Below, one piece after another: positions 21,667 to 31,215 of a stretch of 64,000 nucleotides of DNA. The notes below the pieces were generated by a model. It was given only the letters and a program-made list of their open reading frames with translations. It was not told the DNA's origin and did no database searches. The DNA is from Rhabdophis nuchalis (lineage: Eukaryota > Chordata > Lepidosauria > Squamata > Natricidae): NCBI GenBank assembly GCA_039707465.1, contig CM077643.1, forward strand, positions 327,859,419-327,923,418, read 5' to 3'. The number at the start of each line of letters is the position of its first letter. The first letter of the stretch is position 1. The translations under genes and the position numbers were made by a program.

Positions 21667-21760
21667 CTGAAGAAGGGCTCCAGCATGAGTCCAAAAGTTT
21701 AAAAGACAAAACCTCTGGTCCTGGTAACCGATCCAGATTGGATCCTGCAAATATTAAGGA
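21667..21760 (+). mobile_element. Possible retroelement tail with worn hammerhead-like core
   Basis: CTGAAGA (21667-21673), then AGGGCTC ... GAGTCC as a possible stem, then AAAAG where GAAAG would be expected. The phrase GGTAACCGATCCAGATTGGA (21724 onward) follows. It looks like a degraded relative of the other hammerhead-like repeats in the window. Low certainty. Confidence 0.3.
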
Positions 21761-22379
21761 ATATTTTTGATATATTTCTCCAATTAGAAATTGATTTGGA
21801 TCCCTTGTCTTGATTTGAGTCCAAGTTAAAGTTTAAAGCAACTCATTTAAATGAGCCACCATATTTAAATCTTATTAATGAATTGATTAATTTGTAATGT
21901 TATCAGTTCTTGGGGTTATTAATTGCATTTATTATAATCCATTTCAGTGAAAGAGAACTTTGTGCAGAAGCAAGTATGATTACTTTACAGCAATATGCAC
22001 GCATGTGCATGCACACACAAATGTTGGCATTTGTTATCTATAGAAGCCCTGCAAGTGACAAAGGACCATTAATTTATAATGTGTACAGATTGCAAAGGAT
22101 CATAGGTGATATTCTTAGGGTCCATCCTTAATGCACACAGGGAATTAATCAAACTTAATGTCAATTATTAATGTATTAATGTATCAAGTATTAATGCCAA
22201 TACAAATCAAGCATCTGTCCTTCAACTCACCCCACTCTGAGGAAGAATTGTACCATGGAAAGTGATGTGATGATTTTCAGAGAAACTTGTCCAATTATTT
22301 TGATTTTTTGAATAACATCCTAGGATTCTGCAGAAGGTAGCTCTCAAAATACTGAATCCAAATGCCCACTACTGCCTTA
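21761..22379. other. Unassigned stretch
   Basis: No gene or clear repeat is visible. Confidence 0.35.
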
Positions 22380-22600
22380 CCCCAAAGGTGCTTTTTCAAG
22401 AGGCAAATGGACTTTCTTGTTATTCTTTGAAGACGTTTCACTTCTCATCCAAAAAGCTTCTTCAGTTCTGACTGTCAAAGCTGAAGAAGCTTCTTGGATG
22501 AGAAGTGAAACGTCTTCAAAGAATAACAAGTTGCCACTTGAAAAAGCACCTTTGGGACAACCATGACCTGGATGACTGAGAACCTCCATAGACAATATTG
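22380..22600. mobile_element. Head-to-head inverted repeat with two hammerhead-like cores
   Basis: The left arm (22383-22465) and right arm (22481-22557) are inverted copies, about 75 bp each. Each holds CTGAAGA, a CTTCT/AGAAG-type stem and GAAACGTC. On the plus strand CTGAAGA is at 22481-22487 and GAAACGTC at 22507-22514. On the minus strand they occupy 22465-22459 and 22439-22432. This is the conserved hammerhead layout with a very short stem III (ACGT is self-complementary), as described for Penelope-like elements. No protein is encoded. Catalysis is untested and the family name is inference. Confidence 0.5.
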
Positions 22601-22630
22601 TCTTGCATTCTCTTGACCAGTTGACTATGA

Positions 22631-23393
22631 ATACTGTGTTTTCCTGAAAATATGACCTACCCTGAAAGTAAGTCTTAGTTTGATTTTTACATGTCCACCC
22701 AATATCCTCTGGGTCCTCTGTGGAGAAGGGTGGGATATAAATTTAAATAATATATATATATATATATAAGCCCTACCCTACTAATTAACTCTGGGTTGCA
22801 GGAGGTGGGGCTAAAAATTAGGCTAGGATGGGGATGGGGGTGGTGGAGCTGCCCTACTTACCAAGTCTCGCACACCCTGACACCTGCCTTGCCTTGCTGG
22901 CAAACTTCGTCTGCGGCCGCTTGCACGCATCACCCCTGGCCTCTGTTTCGCTGTCAGAGGCCTTCAGGAAAGGCCTCTGCAGCTGAGAAATGGGTTCCAG
23001 ATTGATGCACACAGTGCCCCAGCCTCTGACAGCACTGTATATATATATATTTTTGCCATCAGAGACCTTCCAGAAAGGCCTTTGCAGCTGATAATAGAGC
23101 TCTGGATCGATCTGGAGCTCTTTTATCAGCTGCAGAGGCCTTTCCAGATGGATGTCTGATGGAGGAACGGAGGCCTGAGGGTGAGGCACACATCAATCTG
23201 GATCTTATTTGTTGGATGCAGAGGCCTTTCCAGAAGGTGTCTGGTGGCGAAATGAGGCTGGGGCGATGTGCGCAAGAAGTAGGTCAGCAATGGGCTCCTG
23301 CTGGGTGGTGCCACTGCAAGGTGGCAAGACTTAGTGCCTTTTTTGGTGAGGAAAAAATAAGACCAGGTCTTATTTTGGGGAAAACATGATATT
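22631..23393. mobile_element. MITE-like element with 'TTTTCC..AAAATA' ends
   Basis: The left end TGTTTTCCTGAAAATATGAC and the right end (complement TGTTTTCCCCAAAATAAGAC) are inverted repeats. The interior holds a short L2 3' tail fragment (22687-22748, plus strand, with GAGAAGGGTGGGATATAAAT), an (AT)n run (22749-22768) and a GC-rich part with reiterated 'CAGAGGCCTTTCCAGA' phrases (near 22970, 23065, 23130 and 23215). No transposase is encoded. Boundaries are approximate and no target duplication was found. Confidence 0.45.
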
Positions 23394-23544
23394 TAGAACA
23401 TACAGAGCTAAACTATTATACTCTTTCAGTACTGCATCATTTGATTAGGAATCTAGAAGCTAGATAGGAATGTGATAGATTGTCTCTTCTCTGATGTTAC
23501 TTTGGAATTGTTTTTTTTCTTTTTCTTTTTGTGCTTTTGGGTCA

Positions 23545-23735
23545 GCAGTTGCCTGGAAAAATCTCTTCGTTTCCTTGGCAGCAATTTTGGAATGGAAGAG
23601 ACTTACCATTGCCTCCTTCATAGGACTAAGAAAGTGTGACTGGTTCAAAGTCACACAGTTGGCTTTGCACCTAAGATAGGACTAGAACTCACTGTTCCTG
23701 GTTTCTAGTCTGATGCCTTAACACTGTAGCAAATT
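23545..23735 (-). mobile_element. tRNA-derived SINE, minus strand
   Basis: Same family as the SINE at 360-598: TTACCATTGCCTCCTTCATA, then AAAGTCACACAG, then GGACTAGAACTCAC and a worn head (TGATGCCTTAAC). The minus strand carries the tRNA-like promoter at the right end. Confidence 0.6.
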
Positions 23736-24182
23736 AGTTTTCTCCTTTGCACATAGTAGTTCTTATACGTACACAGTAGTATAAAGGATTTTGTTATAAA
23801 AGATTGTGATCTATGACTATAAAATCTATGCCCATCTATTTCTAAAACATTTCTTTATGAAGGAAGTAGTGGAAGTCCTTGATGCACAATAAAACATTTG
23901 TGTAAGGTTGTGAGAGTAGGCTGAAATTGACAATGCAGCCATAACTTAAAACTGAATTCTGCACACATGTGAAAAAGACAGCCAAGAACATTGTCAAAAG
24001 TAGACCTTTGGAAAGTAGACAAGAAGGAACTAAGTTAAAAGGCAAAGGATTTGCAAAAGAAATGCCATCAGAAGATGGAGAAAAGAGTTTGAGTGCTGAC
24101 TTCAAGGAAACCTTAACCCCATCAACTGTCAAATTTACAAATAAATGAAGCAAAGGTTTTGGGAGAGAGATAAAAGAAAGTC
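23736..24182. other. Unassigned stretch
   Basis: No domain is recognised in the minus frame 23842-24153 or elsewhere. Confidence 0.35.
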
Positions 24183-24935
24183 ATGAAGCACACGAGCTTT
24201 TTGAATCATTCTCGTCTACACTTGGTATCTTCCATTCCTCTAGTTAGTACTTCATCAACCCTCGTGACATCCCGACTGGACTATTGCAACTCTCTCTACA
24301 TGGGGCTTCCCTTGAGGTGCACCCGGAGACTTCAGCTAGTCCAGAATGCAGCCGCGCGAGCAATTATGGGTACCACAAGGTACACCCATGTAACACCGCT
24401 CTTGCGCGAGCTGCACTGGCTGCCTGTCGTCTTCCGGGTGCGCTTCAAGGTATTAATTATCATCTTTAAAGCGCTCCATGGCTCGGGACCTAGCTACTTG
24501 CGGGATCGGATCCTGCCTCATACATCCTCACGACCGATTCGCTCCCACAGAGAGGGACTTCTCCGGGTGCCGTCCACTAGACTTTGTCAGCGGGCGACAC
24601 CCAGGGGAAGGGCTCTCTCTGTGGCGGGCCCAGCCCTCTGGAACGACCTCCCCCCCGATATTAGGACCACCACGGACCTCCGCTCCTTCCGTCTTAAATT
24701 GAAAACACACTTTTTCTGCCTTGCCGGCCTGGGATAGCTATTCCTCTGTTGTTAGGGTTTTTTGGGGAGTTAGATAGTTTTAATGGGTATTTTAGCACAG
24801 GTTAATTAATTTAATTTATTTTTAATGTAATATGTATATAGCCATTGTTCTTATTTCTCCTGTGCACCGCCCCGAGTCCCTGTGGGGAGAGGGTGCGGTT
24901 TATAAGAAATAAAATTATTATTATTATTATTATAA
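24183..24935 (+). mobile_element. L2 LINE 3' part, plus strand
   Basis: The open plus frame 24183-24737 carries the L2 ORF2 C-terminus (SRLDYCNSLYMGLPLRCTRR ... LRELHWLPVVFRVRFK ... RSHREGLLRVPSTRLCQR ... LWNDLPPDIRTTTDLRSFR). A ~165-bp 3' UTR and an ATT-repeat tail (24909-24932) follow. It is 5'-truncated downstream of the reverse transcriptase; the first ~25 codons are flanking sequence. It closely matches the copy at 56870-58697, so the insertion is fairly recent. Confidence 0.9.
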
Positions 24936-25019
24936 CCAAGTTGAGTACAATTTGGGTAAGTGGGGGGGATATGCATCAGTAATAGTATCTTATTTTCTTC
25001 AATACCAGTTCAATAGTGA

Positions 25020-25165
25020 GAGCACACATGTCTGGGCATGCACAGAACCTTATGTACATGCGCAGAAGATCCGGGATGATGTCTGGGGGAGTGTGTGAAG
25101 CCTTGTGCTGCCACCACTACCGGTTCGCCCAAACTGGCATGAACTGGCAGAATACCACCTCTGGT
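25020..25165. mobile_element. Possible MITE fragment (right-end type)
   Basis: The phrase CTACCGGTTCGCCCAAACTG, followed by CAGAATACCACCTCTG, resembles the right end of a squamate MITE. The element at 39395-39628 ends in a related phrase (CAGAATATCATCTCTG). The left end is unclear. Confidence 0.35.
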
Positions 25166-25207
25166 GCGCATGACAGTGAGTGAAAGAACAATACTTAAAA
25201 CCAGAAA

Positions 25208-26137
25208 GCTGCGTTATTATTATTATTTACTTTATTCATTAAACATGAAACTCAGCCAACTGAACATTTAAAAATGCATTACAAATACCATTGACTGGTG
25301 CTAATGGTTGATACGGTTGGCTGCCAGCATCCTAGGTATCAACCAAGTATCTTCTTAGAATGTAAGATGTTCCAAGTAGCGCAGTTTTTTGCAGTTCCGC
25401 TGGTGTTATTGCAGGAAGCTGCAATTTGTTGATGTATTTAGTAAAATTCTTGGACATGGTGCCAAGTGCCCTGATGACAATGGGTATCACTGTGACATGC
25501 TTCATCAATAGCTGTGTAGTTTCGATGGCCAGGTCACGATATTACATTATTTTTTCTAGTTCTTTTTCTTCAACTCTGGCATCTCCAGGAACAGTGATAT
25601 CTATAAACTGTACACTTCGGCCCTCTACAACTGTGATATCTGGTGTGCTGTGCTCCAAATGACGATCTGTTTGTATTCAAAAGTCCCACAAGATCTTCAC
25701 CTTCTCATTTTTGATAACTTTTTCCACTTTATGTTCCCATGACTTTCTGGATACAGTTAAATCATATTTTTTACATAATGACCAGTGGATTAATTTAGCA
25801 ACTCAGTCATATCTAGCTTTGTAATCAGTTTGTGTGATTTTGCTGCATTCACATATTAAATGTGAAACAGTTTTGACTTTGTTATTGCAAAGTCAGCAGT
25901 TTGGTTCTCAGTGGATTTTTGAATCTTCGCTTTCATGACATTAGTTTGTAGTGCTTGTTCTTGAGCGGCCAGTATTAAACCTTCTGTTTCTTTCTTGATA
26001 GTTCCCATCTTAAGCCATGTCCATGTCAAGTTGTCATCACATTTCCTTCAATGTTTTTCAAGTGCTGTCTATGCAAAGCCTTGGTCTTCCATCTATTTAA
26101 TCTGCCATCCAGCTGTTTTTCCTTATATTCTGCCTTT
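25208..26137 (-). mobile_element. R4-type LINE, C-terminal part, minus strand
   Basis: An ATT-rich tail complement (25208-25225) is followed by broken minus frames of an R4-like C-terminus. Readings include a VIKNEKVKILWDF-like segment, then DRHLEHSTPDITVVEG and IDITVPGDARVEEKE, the restriction-like endonuclease neighbourhood, and further 3' a VIPIVIRALGTMSKNF-like segment. The same LINE resumes at 30541 after an insertion of 4.4 kb. Several stops and a frame break make it inactive. Confidence 0.65.
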
Positions 26138-26334
26138 TATTATTTATTTATTTATTAATCGTATTTGTATACCACCCTATCTCCCCAGTGGCACTCAGGG
26201 CGGTGCACAGAAAGGATAAAAAGACAATACATACAATAACAATATAAAAAAGGATTAAATTTAGGGGTCTGTGCTAAAATTATGGTTAAAAACTTTTAAA
26301 ATCACTAAGTTAAAAATATACCTTTAAAAATATA
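26138..26334 (-). mobile_element. L2 LINE 3' tail, left part of a split copy
   Basis: A TTTA-rich tail complement (26141-26157), then ACTCAGGGCGGTGCACAGA and the 3' UTR. It is interrupted at 26334 and resumes at 29881. Confidence 0.75.
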
Positions 26335-28319
26335 CTTCCGGTTCCGGCTCCTGCGGCGTCGAGCGAGCCTAGCGCTCGCTCGCCGTTTTGTTGCTTTTTC
26401 TGCCCCCCCACGGGGGCGAGACGCCCCTTTTTTGGGGGTCTCCCGTAGGGCCGGCTCGGCAGGGACGCCCCCCCTCACGGCGGTGGGGGAGGCGACCCTT
26501 TTGCCGCGGCTTAGGTGAAGGAGAACATGCTGCGGGGGGTTCTCCCTTCGCCAACGGCTGTCGGCGCCATTCACTTTAATGAAGAGGGCTGAGCGGAAGA
26601 GATCGGAAGGCTTGCCGAGGCTTCAGCTGCGAGGGAGAGTGAGTTTTAAAAAGACTTTTTTTCCTTGCTGCCAGCCAGGCTGAATGGACTGGGAGGGGGG
26701 TGTTTGTTTTCAAAAAAAACCCCTCGGACTTAAGCGGCACTTTAAAATGGCTTCTCTGGAAGAGAAAGCGGAAATCTTAAATCCGGACTGTCTCTAACAA
26801 GGGAAAGTGGTATGCGGCTACTTGCAACATTGTGTCTAGGTCTGGCTGGTTAAAAATTTTTTTATTTTTCTACTCTCTCCTCTGGGCTCTGAGATGGGCG
26901 GTGGAAAGTGGCTTTTCTTTGTCCCTGCCTGACTATTTTAATTATGGAAAATTTCCAGCGTCTTTTTACAATTGGGACTCTCTCTGGATATTAATGAAGA
27001 ATTTTTTTCTTGTTGGATTTGTGGTTCCTTTCTGGATTACCTTCGTTATTATAACTATTGAGTTGGAAAATTGTCTCTCTCTTGGTTCCTGAATTTTACA
27101 ACGTTCCAACCTTGATCTGAACTTTTGGCTCCCGGTTAGTCTCACCAGCCCCACCCTGAAAACGCCATTTGGTGGCACTAACTCTAACAGTTAAGATGGC
27201 TCAAGAAACAGCACTGACAAGTTTAGAACAATGGATGGCTTCTCTTGAAACTGTTATACAAACTTTGGTTCAAGAAATTCAGGCCCAGCGGGCAGAAAAC
27301 ATCATTTTCAAGAAGGAGCTATTGGACACACGGAAGCAAACGCTGGAAATCACACAGAAGACTGAAGAATTGGAAGGGGGGCTGGTGGGGGTTAAGGGAG
27401 AGATTAAAAATGTTACTAAAGAGGTTGAGGAAACAAGTGGGCATGTGTCTAGGATTGATATGGAAAGAATGACATATTTTTTGAGATTTCAGAATGTTTT
27501 TGAGCAACCTGGTGAATGCCTCCCTGATCTTATGAGTACAATTTTAGCAGACTATTTACAAAAACCTAAGGATGAGATCAGGGGGGATATTGACCTAGCC
27601 TATAGAATTAACTCAGCATATGCCAGGATAAATGAAGTGCCTAGAGAGATACATGTGAAATTTGTTAGAAGGTCAACCAGAGAGGAAATCTTGAAGGTGC
27701 AGAGAGGGAACCCTTTAATTTACCAACAAAAAACGGTCACTATCTTGAAGCAGATTCCTAGAAAGATTCGAGAAGCAAGGAGGAAATTTTCCTTCTTGTC
27801 TAAAATTTTATTTGATCATGGGATTTGGTTCAAGTGGGTGACACCCGAAGGGATGCTGATGTTCTGGGAAGGAGGAAGAGTGAGGATTAAAACAGTTGCT
27901 GAGGCGGAAGCCTTTCTTAAAAAACATTCCTCTGCCCTGGGGGAAGATCCAGGGGGGACGGAGGGGGCCACGGCCCCGCCCGCTGGGGGCCAGGGAGGAG
28001 AAAAAGAAGATACAATAGCCAAGAGACTTAGATCGAAAAAATAACTTTGCCTTGATTTTCCTGAACAATTTTGCATAATATTTTCTGGATTTTTTGTAAA
28101 TGTCTGACAGCATGGAATTGAGAATTTAGGTATATGTACTTGCTTTTACCTTGTAGTGTTATGAAAAATGCTTTTTTTTTGTTATTTTTTTATTGTGTAT
28201 TTTGAGGTCTCGGAAGGGCCGACGACTCTGACGTGAATGCTCTCAAAATTTCTTTGTATCCCTTACCCTACCCTATAGAAAAAATGTAAAACCAATAAAA
28301 CTTTTTCAATATAAAAAAA
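26335..28319 (+). mobile_element. ORF1-only L1-like retrotransposon, copy 2 (full length)
   Basis: It starts with the same CTTCCGGTTCCGGCTCC as copy 1 and is about the same length (~1985 bp). It has a CpG-rich 5' region, a ~860-bp 5' UTR, the open frame 27196-28044, the shared 3' UTR (with GGAAGGGCCGACGACTCTGA near 28212 and AATAAA at 28294-28299) and an A-rich tail. The left flank ends AAAAATATA (26326-26334) and the same bases recur after the tail, so a target duplication is likely but merges with the A tail. It has no ORF2. It inserted into an L2, right beside copy 3. Confidence 0.85.
27196..28044 (+). CDS. L1 ORF1p-like RNA-binding protein, intact
   Basis: 282 residues from ATG 27196. 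An upstream in-frame TTG at 27169 would add nine residues but is not conserved. Seen: a heptad-rich N-terminus (about 5-85), an RRM-like region (about 90-170; YFLRFQNV at 95-102, REIHVKFVRR at 150-159), an ORF1p C-terminal domain (about 172-245; TILKQIPRKIREARRKF and then WVTPEGMLMFWEGG), a Gly/Pro-rich acidic linker and a basic end, RLRSKK. In L1 elements this protein forms trimers, coats its own RNA and acts as a nucleic acid chaperone in cytoplasmic RNPs. The frame has no stop, so it may be recent or under selection. No reverse transcriptase or endonuclease is linked to it. Confidence 0.85.
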   Translation: MAQETALTSLEQWMASLETVIQTLVQEIQAQRAENIIFKKELLDTRKQTLEITQKTEELEGGLVGVKGEIKNVTKEVEETSGHVSRIDMERMTYFLRFQNVFEQPGECLPDLMSTILADYLQKPKDEIRGDIDLAYRINSAYARINEVPREIHVKFVRRSTREEILKVQRGNPLIYQQKTVTILKQIPRKIREARRKFSFLSKILFDHGIWFKWVTPEGMLMFWEGGRVRIKTVAEAEAFLKKHSSALGEDPGGTEGATAPPAGGQGGEKEDTIAKRLRSKK

Positions 28320-28333
28320 TATATATACCATTA

Positions 28334-29870
28334 CGATATTTTGTATCCGGACTGCTTTAAACTAAGTGAAAGTGATTTGCGGCTTGTTTCTTTACAATGT
28401 ATCTAAGTCCGGCTGGCTTGATACAATTTTTCTTTTGTTATTTTCTCCTCCTGGCTCTCAGACTGGGCGGTGGAGGATGGTTCCCTTTGTTCCTGAATGA
28501 TTATTTTTATTTTTGAAAAATTACCAACATCTCTTGTGAACTGGACTCTCTCTCTATACCAATGAAGAAGTTTTTGGATTAATTGATTCCTTCCCTGGAA
28601 GTGCCTTCTCTGCTATAATTATTGACTGTGAACAGTGTTTCTCTGCTGGGTCCTGAATTTTTTACACTCATTTGAACTGTTTTTCTCCTGACCTGCTTCA
28701 ACGGCCCCACCCAAAAAACGCCATCTTAGTGGCACTGACTTTAACAGCTTACCATGGCATCGAAATCAGAATTGGCAGGATTGGAACAAAGAATGTCATC
28801 TTTGGAATCAGTGTTACAAGCTCTGGTGCATGAAATTAAAGCTTTGCGAGAAGATAATAATAGTTTCAAGAAGGATCTTCTGGAAACACGGAAGCAAATG
28901 CTGGAAAACACACAGAAGACTGAGGAGCTGGAAGGGGGGCTGGCTGGGGCAAAGGGAGAACTTAAAAATGTCAATATTGAAATTGCAGATTTGTCTGGTC
29001 ATATGTCTAGGATGGATTTTGAAAGGATGTCATCTTTTTTTAGATTTCAGAATATTTCTGAGGAATCTGGTGAATGTCTTCCTGAACTCATGAGTACAAT
29101 TTTAGCAGACTATTTACATAAACCTAAAGATGAGATCAGGGGGGACATTGACCTAGTCTACAGAATAAATTCGACATATGCCAGGATAAATGAAGTACCC
29201 AGAGAGATACATATTAAATTTGTTAGAAGGTTAACCAGAGAGGGAATTTTGAAGGCGCAGAGAGGGGGGGCGTTAATTTATCAACAAAAAGAAGTCGCCA
29301 TCTTGAAGCAGATCCCAAAAAAGATTAGAGAGATAAGAAGGAAGTATTCCTTCTTATCTAAAAAATTGTTTGACCACGGGACCTGGTTTAAGTGGGCGAT
29401 GCTGGAAGGGATGCTGGTGTTCTGGGATGAAGGAAGAGTAAGGATTAAAACAGTTGCTGAGGCGGAAGCCTTTCTTAAAAAACATTCCTCTATCCTGGGG
29501 GAAGATCCAGGGGGGACGGAGGGGGCCATGGCCCCGCCCACTGGGGGCCTGGGAGGAGAAAAAGAAGATACAATTGCCAAGAGACTTAGATCGAAAAAAT
29601 AACTTTGCTTTTTTTAAATTATCATTAATACTTTATAACCTTTATATCTGGATGTTTGCACACAACTGCTAGCATAGAATTGAGAATCTAGGAAACATGT
29701 ACTTATTTTCACCTTGTAGTATTTTTGGAAAAATGATTTTTTTAAAATATTTTATTATGAAGCCCTGGAAGGGGCAATGATACCAACGCGAAAGTTCTTA
29801 AAATGTTTCTGTATTCCCTACCCCTTTGGAAAATTGTAAAAACCAATAAAACTTTTTCAATACAAAAAAA
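28334..29870 (+). mobile_element. ORF1-only L1-like retrotransposon, copy 3 (5'-truncated)
   Basis: It begins within the 5' UTR (TTGTATCCGGACTG matches the segment at 12001 of copy 1) and ends in a related 3' UTR with AATAAA at 29845-29850 and an A tail. A 10-bp target duplication, TATACCATTA, flanks it (28324-28333 and 29871-29880). It is clearly more diverged from copies 1 and 2 than they are from each other, so it is older or from another subfamily. It again has only one ORF. Confidence 0.85.
28754..29602 (+). CDS. L1 ORF1p-like RNA-binding protein, intact, diverged copy
   Basis: 282 residues from ATG 28754 (MASKSELAGLEQRMSSLESV), exactly the length of the copy-2 protein. The coiled coil, RRM-like domain (SFFRFQNI, REIHIKFVRR), C-terminal domain (AILKQIPKKIREIRRKYSF, then MLVFWDEGRVRIKTVAEAEA) and basic RLRSKK tail are all kept. 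Most differences fall in the coiled coil. An open frame kept in a diverged copy suggests selection in the source lineage. As in the other copies no ORF2 follows. Confidence 0.85.
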   Translation: MASKSELAGLEQRMSSLESVLQALVHEIKALREDNNSFKKDLLETRKQMLENTQKTEELEGGLAGAKGELKNVNIEIADLSGHMSRMDFERMSSFFRFQNISEESGECLPELMSTILADYLHKPKDEIRGDIDLVYRINSTYARINEVPREIHIKFVRRLTREGILKAQRGGALIYQQKEVAILKQIPKKIREIRRKYSFLSKKLFDHGTWFKWAMLEGMLVFWDEGRVRIKTVAEAEAFLKKHSSILGEDPGGTEGAMAPPTGGLGGEKEDTIAKRLRSKK

Positions 29871-29880
29871 TATACCATTA

Positions 29881-30540
29881 AAACTATACCAGGCCGGCCA
29901 CATAAAATAGGTGTGTTTTTAGTGCCCGGCAGAAGAGGCGCAGGTCCGTGATGGTGCGGAGGTGGGGGGCAGGTCGTTCCAGAGGGCGGAGCCTGCCATG
30001 GAGAAGGCTCTCCCCCTGGGGGTCGCCAGCCGGCATTGTCCGGCCGACAGCACCCTGAGGAGGCCCTCTCTGTGGGAGCGGACAGGTCGAAGGGAGGTAT
30101 GTGGTAGGAGGCGGTCCTGCAGGTAATCAGGACCCGTGCCATGGAGCACTTTGAAGATGGTTACTAACACCTTGAAGCGCACCCAGAAGGCCACAGGCAG
30201 CCAGTGCAGCTCGCGCAGGAGAGGTGTTATATGGGAATACCGAGAGACTCCCAAAATCCCCTGTGCAGCCGCATTCTGTACTAGCTGGAGCCTCTGGGTG
30301 CACCTCATGCACCCCATGTAGACAGTGTTACAGTAGTCCAGGCGGGAAATGATGAGGGCTTGAGTGACCGTGCGTAGGGCATCACGATCTAGAAAGGGGC
30401 GCAAATGGCGTATCATGTAAACCTGATAAAAAGCCCTCCTGGCCACAGCCGTCACATGGTCATCCAAGGACAGCTGAGAATCCAGGAGGACGCCCAAGTT
30501 GCGGGCCCTTTCTGTGGGGACTAATGACTTGCCCCCGATT
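29881..30540 (-). mobile_element. L2 LINE ORF2 C-terminal part, right part of a split copy
   Basis: The minus frame 29919-30497 reads MGVLLDSQLSLDDHVTAVAR, ...DALRTVTQALIISRLDYCN, ...LRELHWLPVAFWVRFKV and ...RSHREGLLRVLSAGQCRLAT. It continues upstream to IGGKSLVPTERARNLG near 30540, where the copy breaks off. Together with 26138-26334 it forms one minus-strand L2 that inserted into an R4 LINE and was itself split by copies 2 and 3. Confidence 0.85.
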
Positions 30541-31215
30541 TGTTGTTTTTATGCTGTTCTCCATTTTCACAACCTGCAGCAATTTTTCTGTACTTTGGTT
30601 CACATAATTATTCAAACTTCATTTTTCTTCTTCTACAGTTTGATGGATTTGCAATAGCCCCCTGCCCCCTATTTTTCTTGGCAGGTACAACCTGTCGATG
30701 TCACTTCGTGGATGTAAAGCGTGGTATATATTCAAAAGTTTGCGTGTTTTCCCTTCCAGGTTTTCCAGTTCAGCCAGAATTCAGTTGATGATTCCAGCTG
30801 AACAGCGTATCACTGGAACTGCCCATGTATTAATGGCTTTAATTATGTTTCCAGCATTCAGCTTTGATTTTAATATTTTGTGGACCTTCCTGATGTATTC
30901 CTTTTGTGTTGTCTCTTTGACTTTTCCATTCAAGATCTTATCTGCTTCCAATATGCCTAGGTACTTGTAACCATCATCCTTTGCTAATGCTTTCACTATA
31001 TTTCCATTTCCCAGTTCTATTCCTTCTGGTTTTTTCCATTTTTCCTCGCTGCATGGATAATATAGCACATTTTTCAAGTCCAAAGTTCATTTTGATGTCA
31101 CTGCTGAACAGTTGAACTGTGTTGAGTGTTGATTTAAGTTCAGTAGGGCTTTTCGCATATATTTTTAAGTCATCCATGTATAGTAGATGGTTTATCTTGC
31201 CAGGTTGTCTTGAGA
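30541..31215 (-). mobile_element. R4-type LINE, reverse transcriptase part, minus strand
   Basis: Two overlapping minus frames form one protein region: 30974-31177 (YMDD-like MDDLKIYAKSPTELKSTLNT ... DIKMNFGLEKCAIL) and 30781-31083 (VKALAKDDGYKYLGILEADK, ...AGNIIKAINTWAVPVIRCSA). MDDLK is the reverse transcriptase catalytic box and the YKYLGILE ... WAVPVIRYSAG block is typical of R4-clade LINEs. A frame shift near 31000-31080 breaks the protein. It joins the fragment at 25208-26137. Confidence 0.75.

Noticed and set aside
27169..27195. Longer start of the ORF1-like protein at a TTG codon
   Set aside because: Not ATG and not conserved in copies 1 and 3; ATG 27196 aligns with ATG 12416 and 28754 and gives equal lengths.
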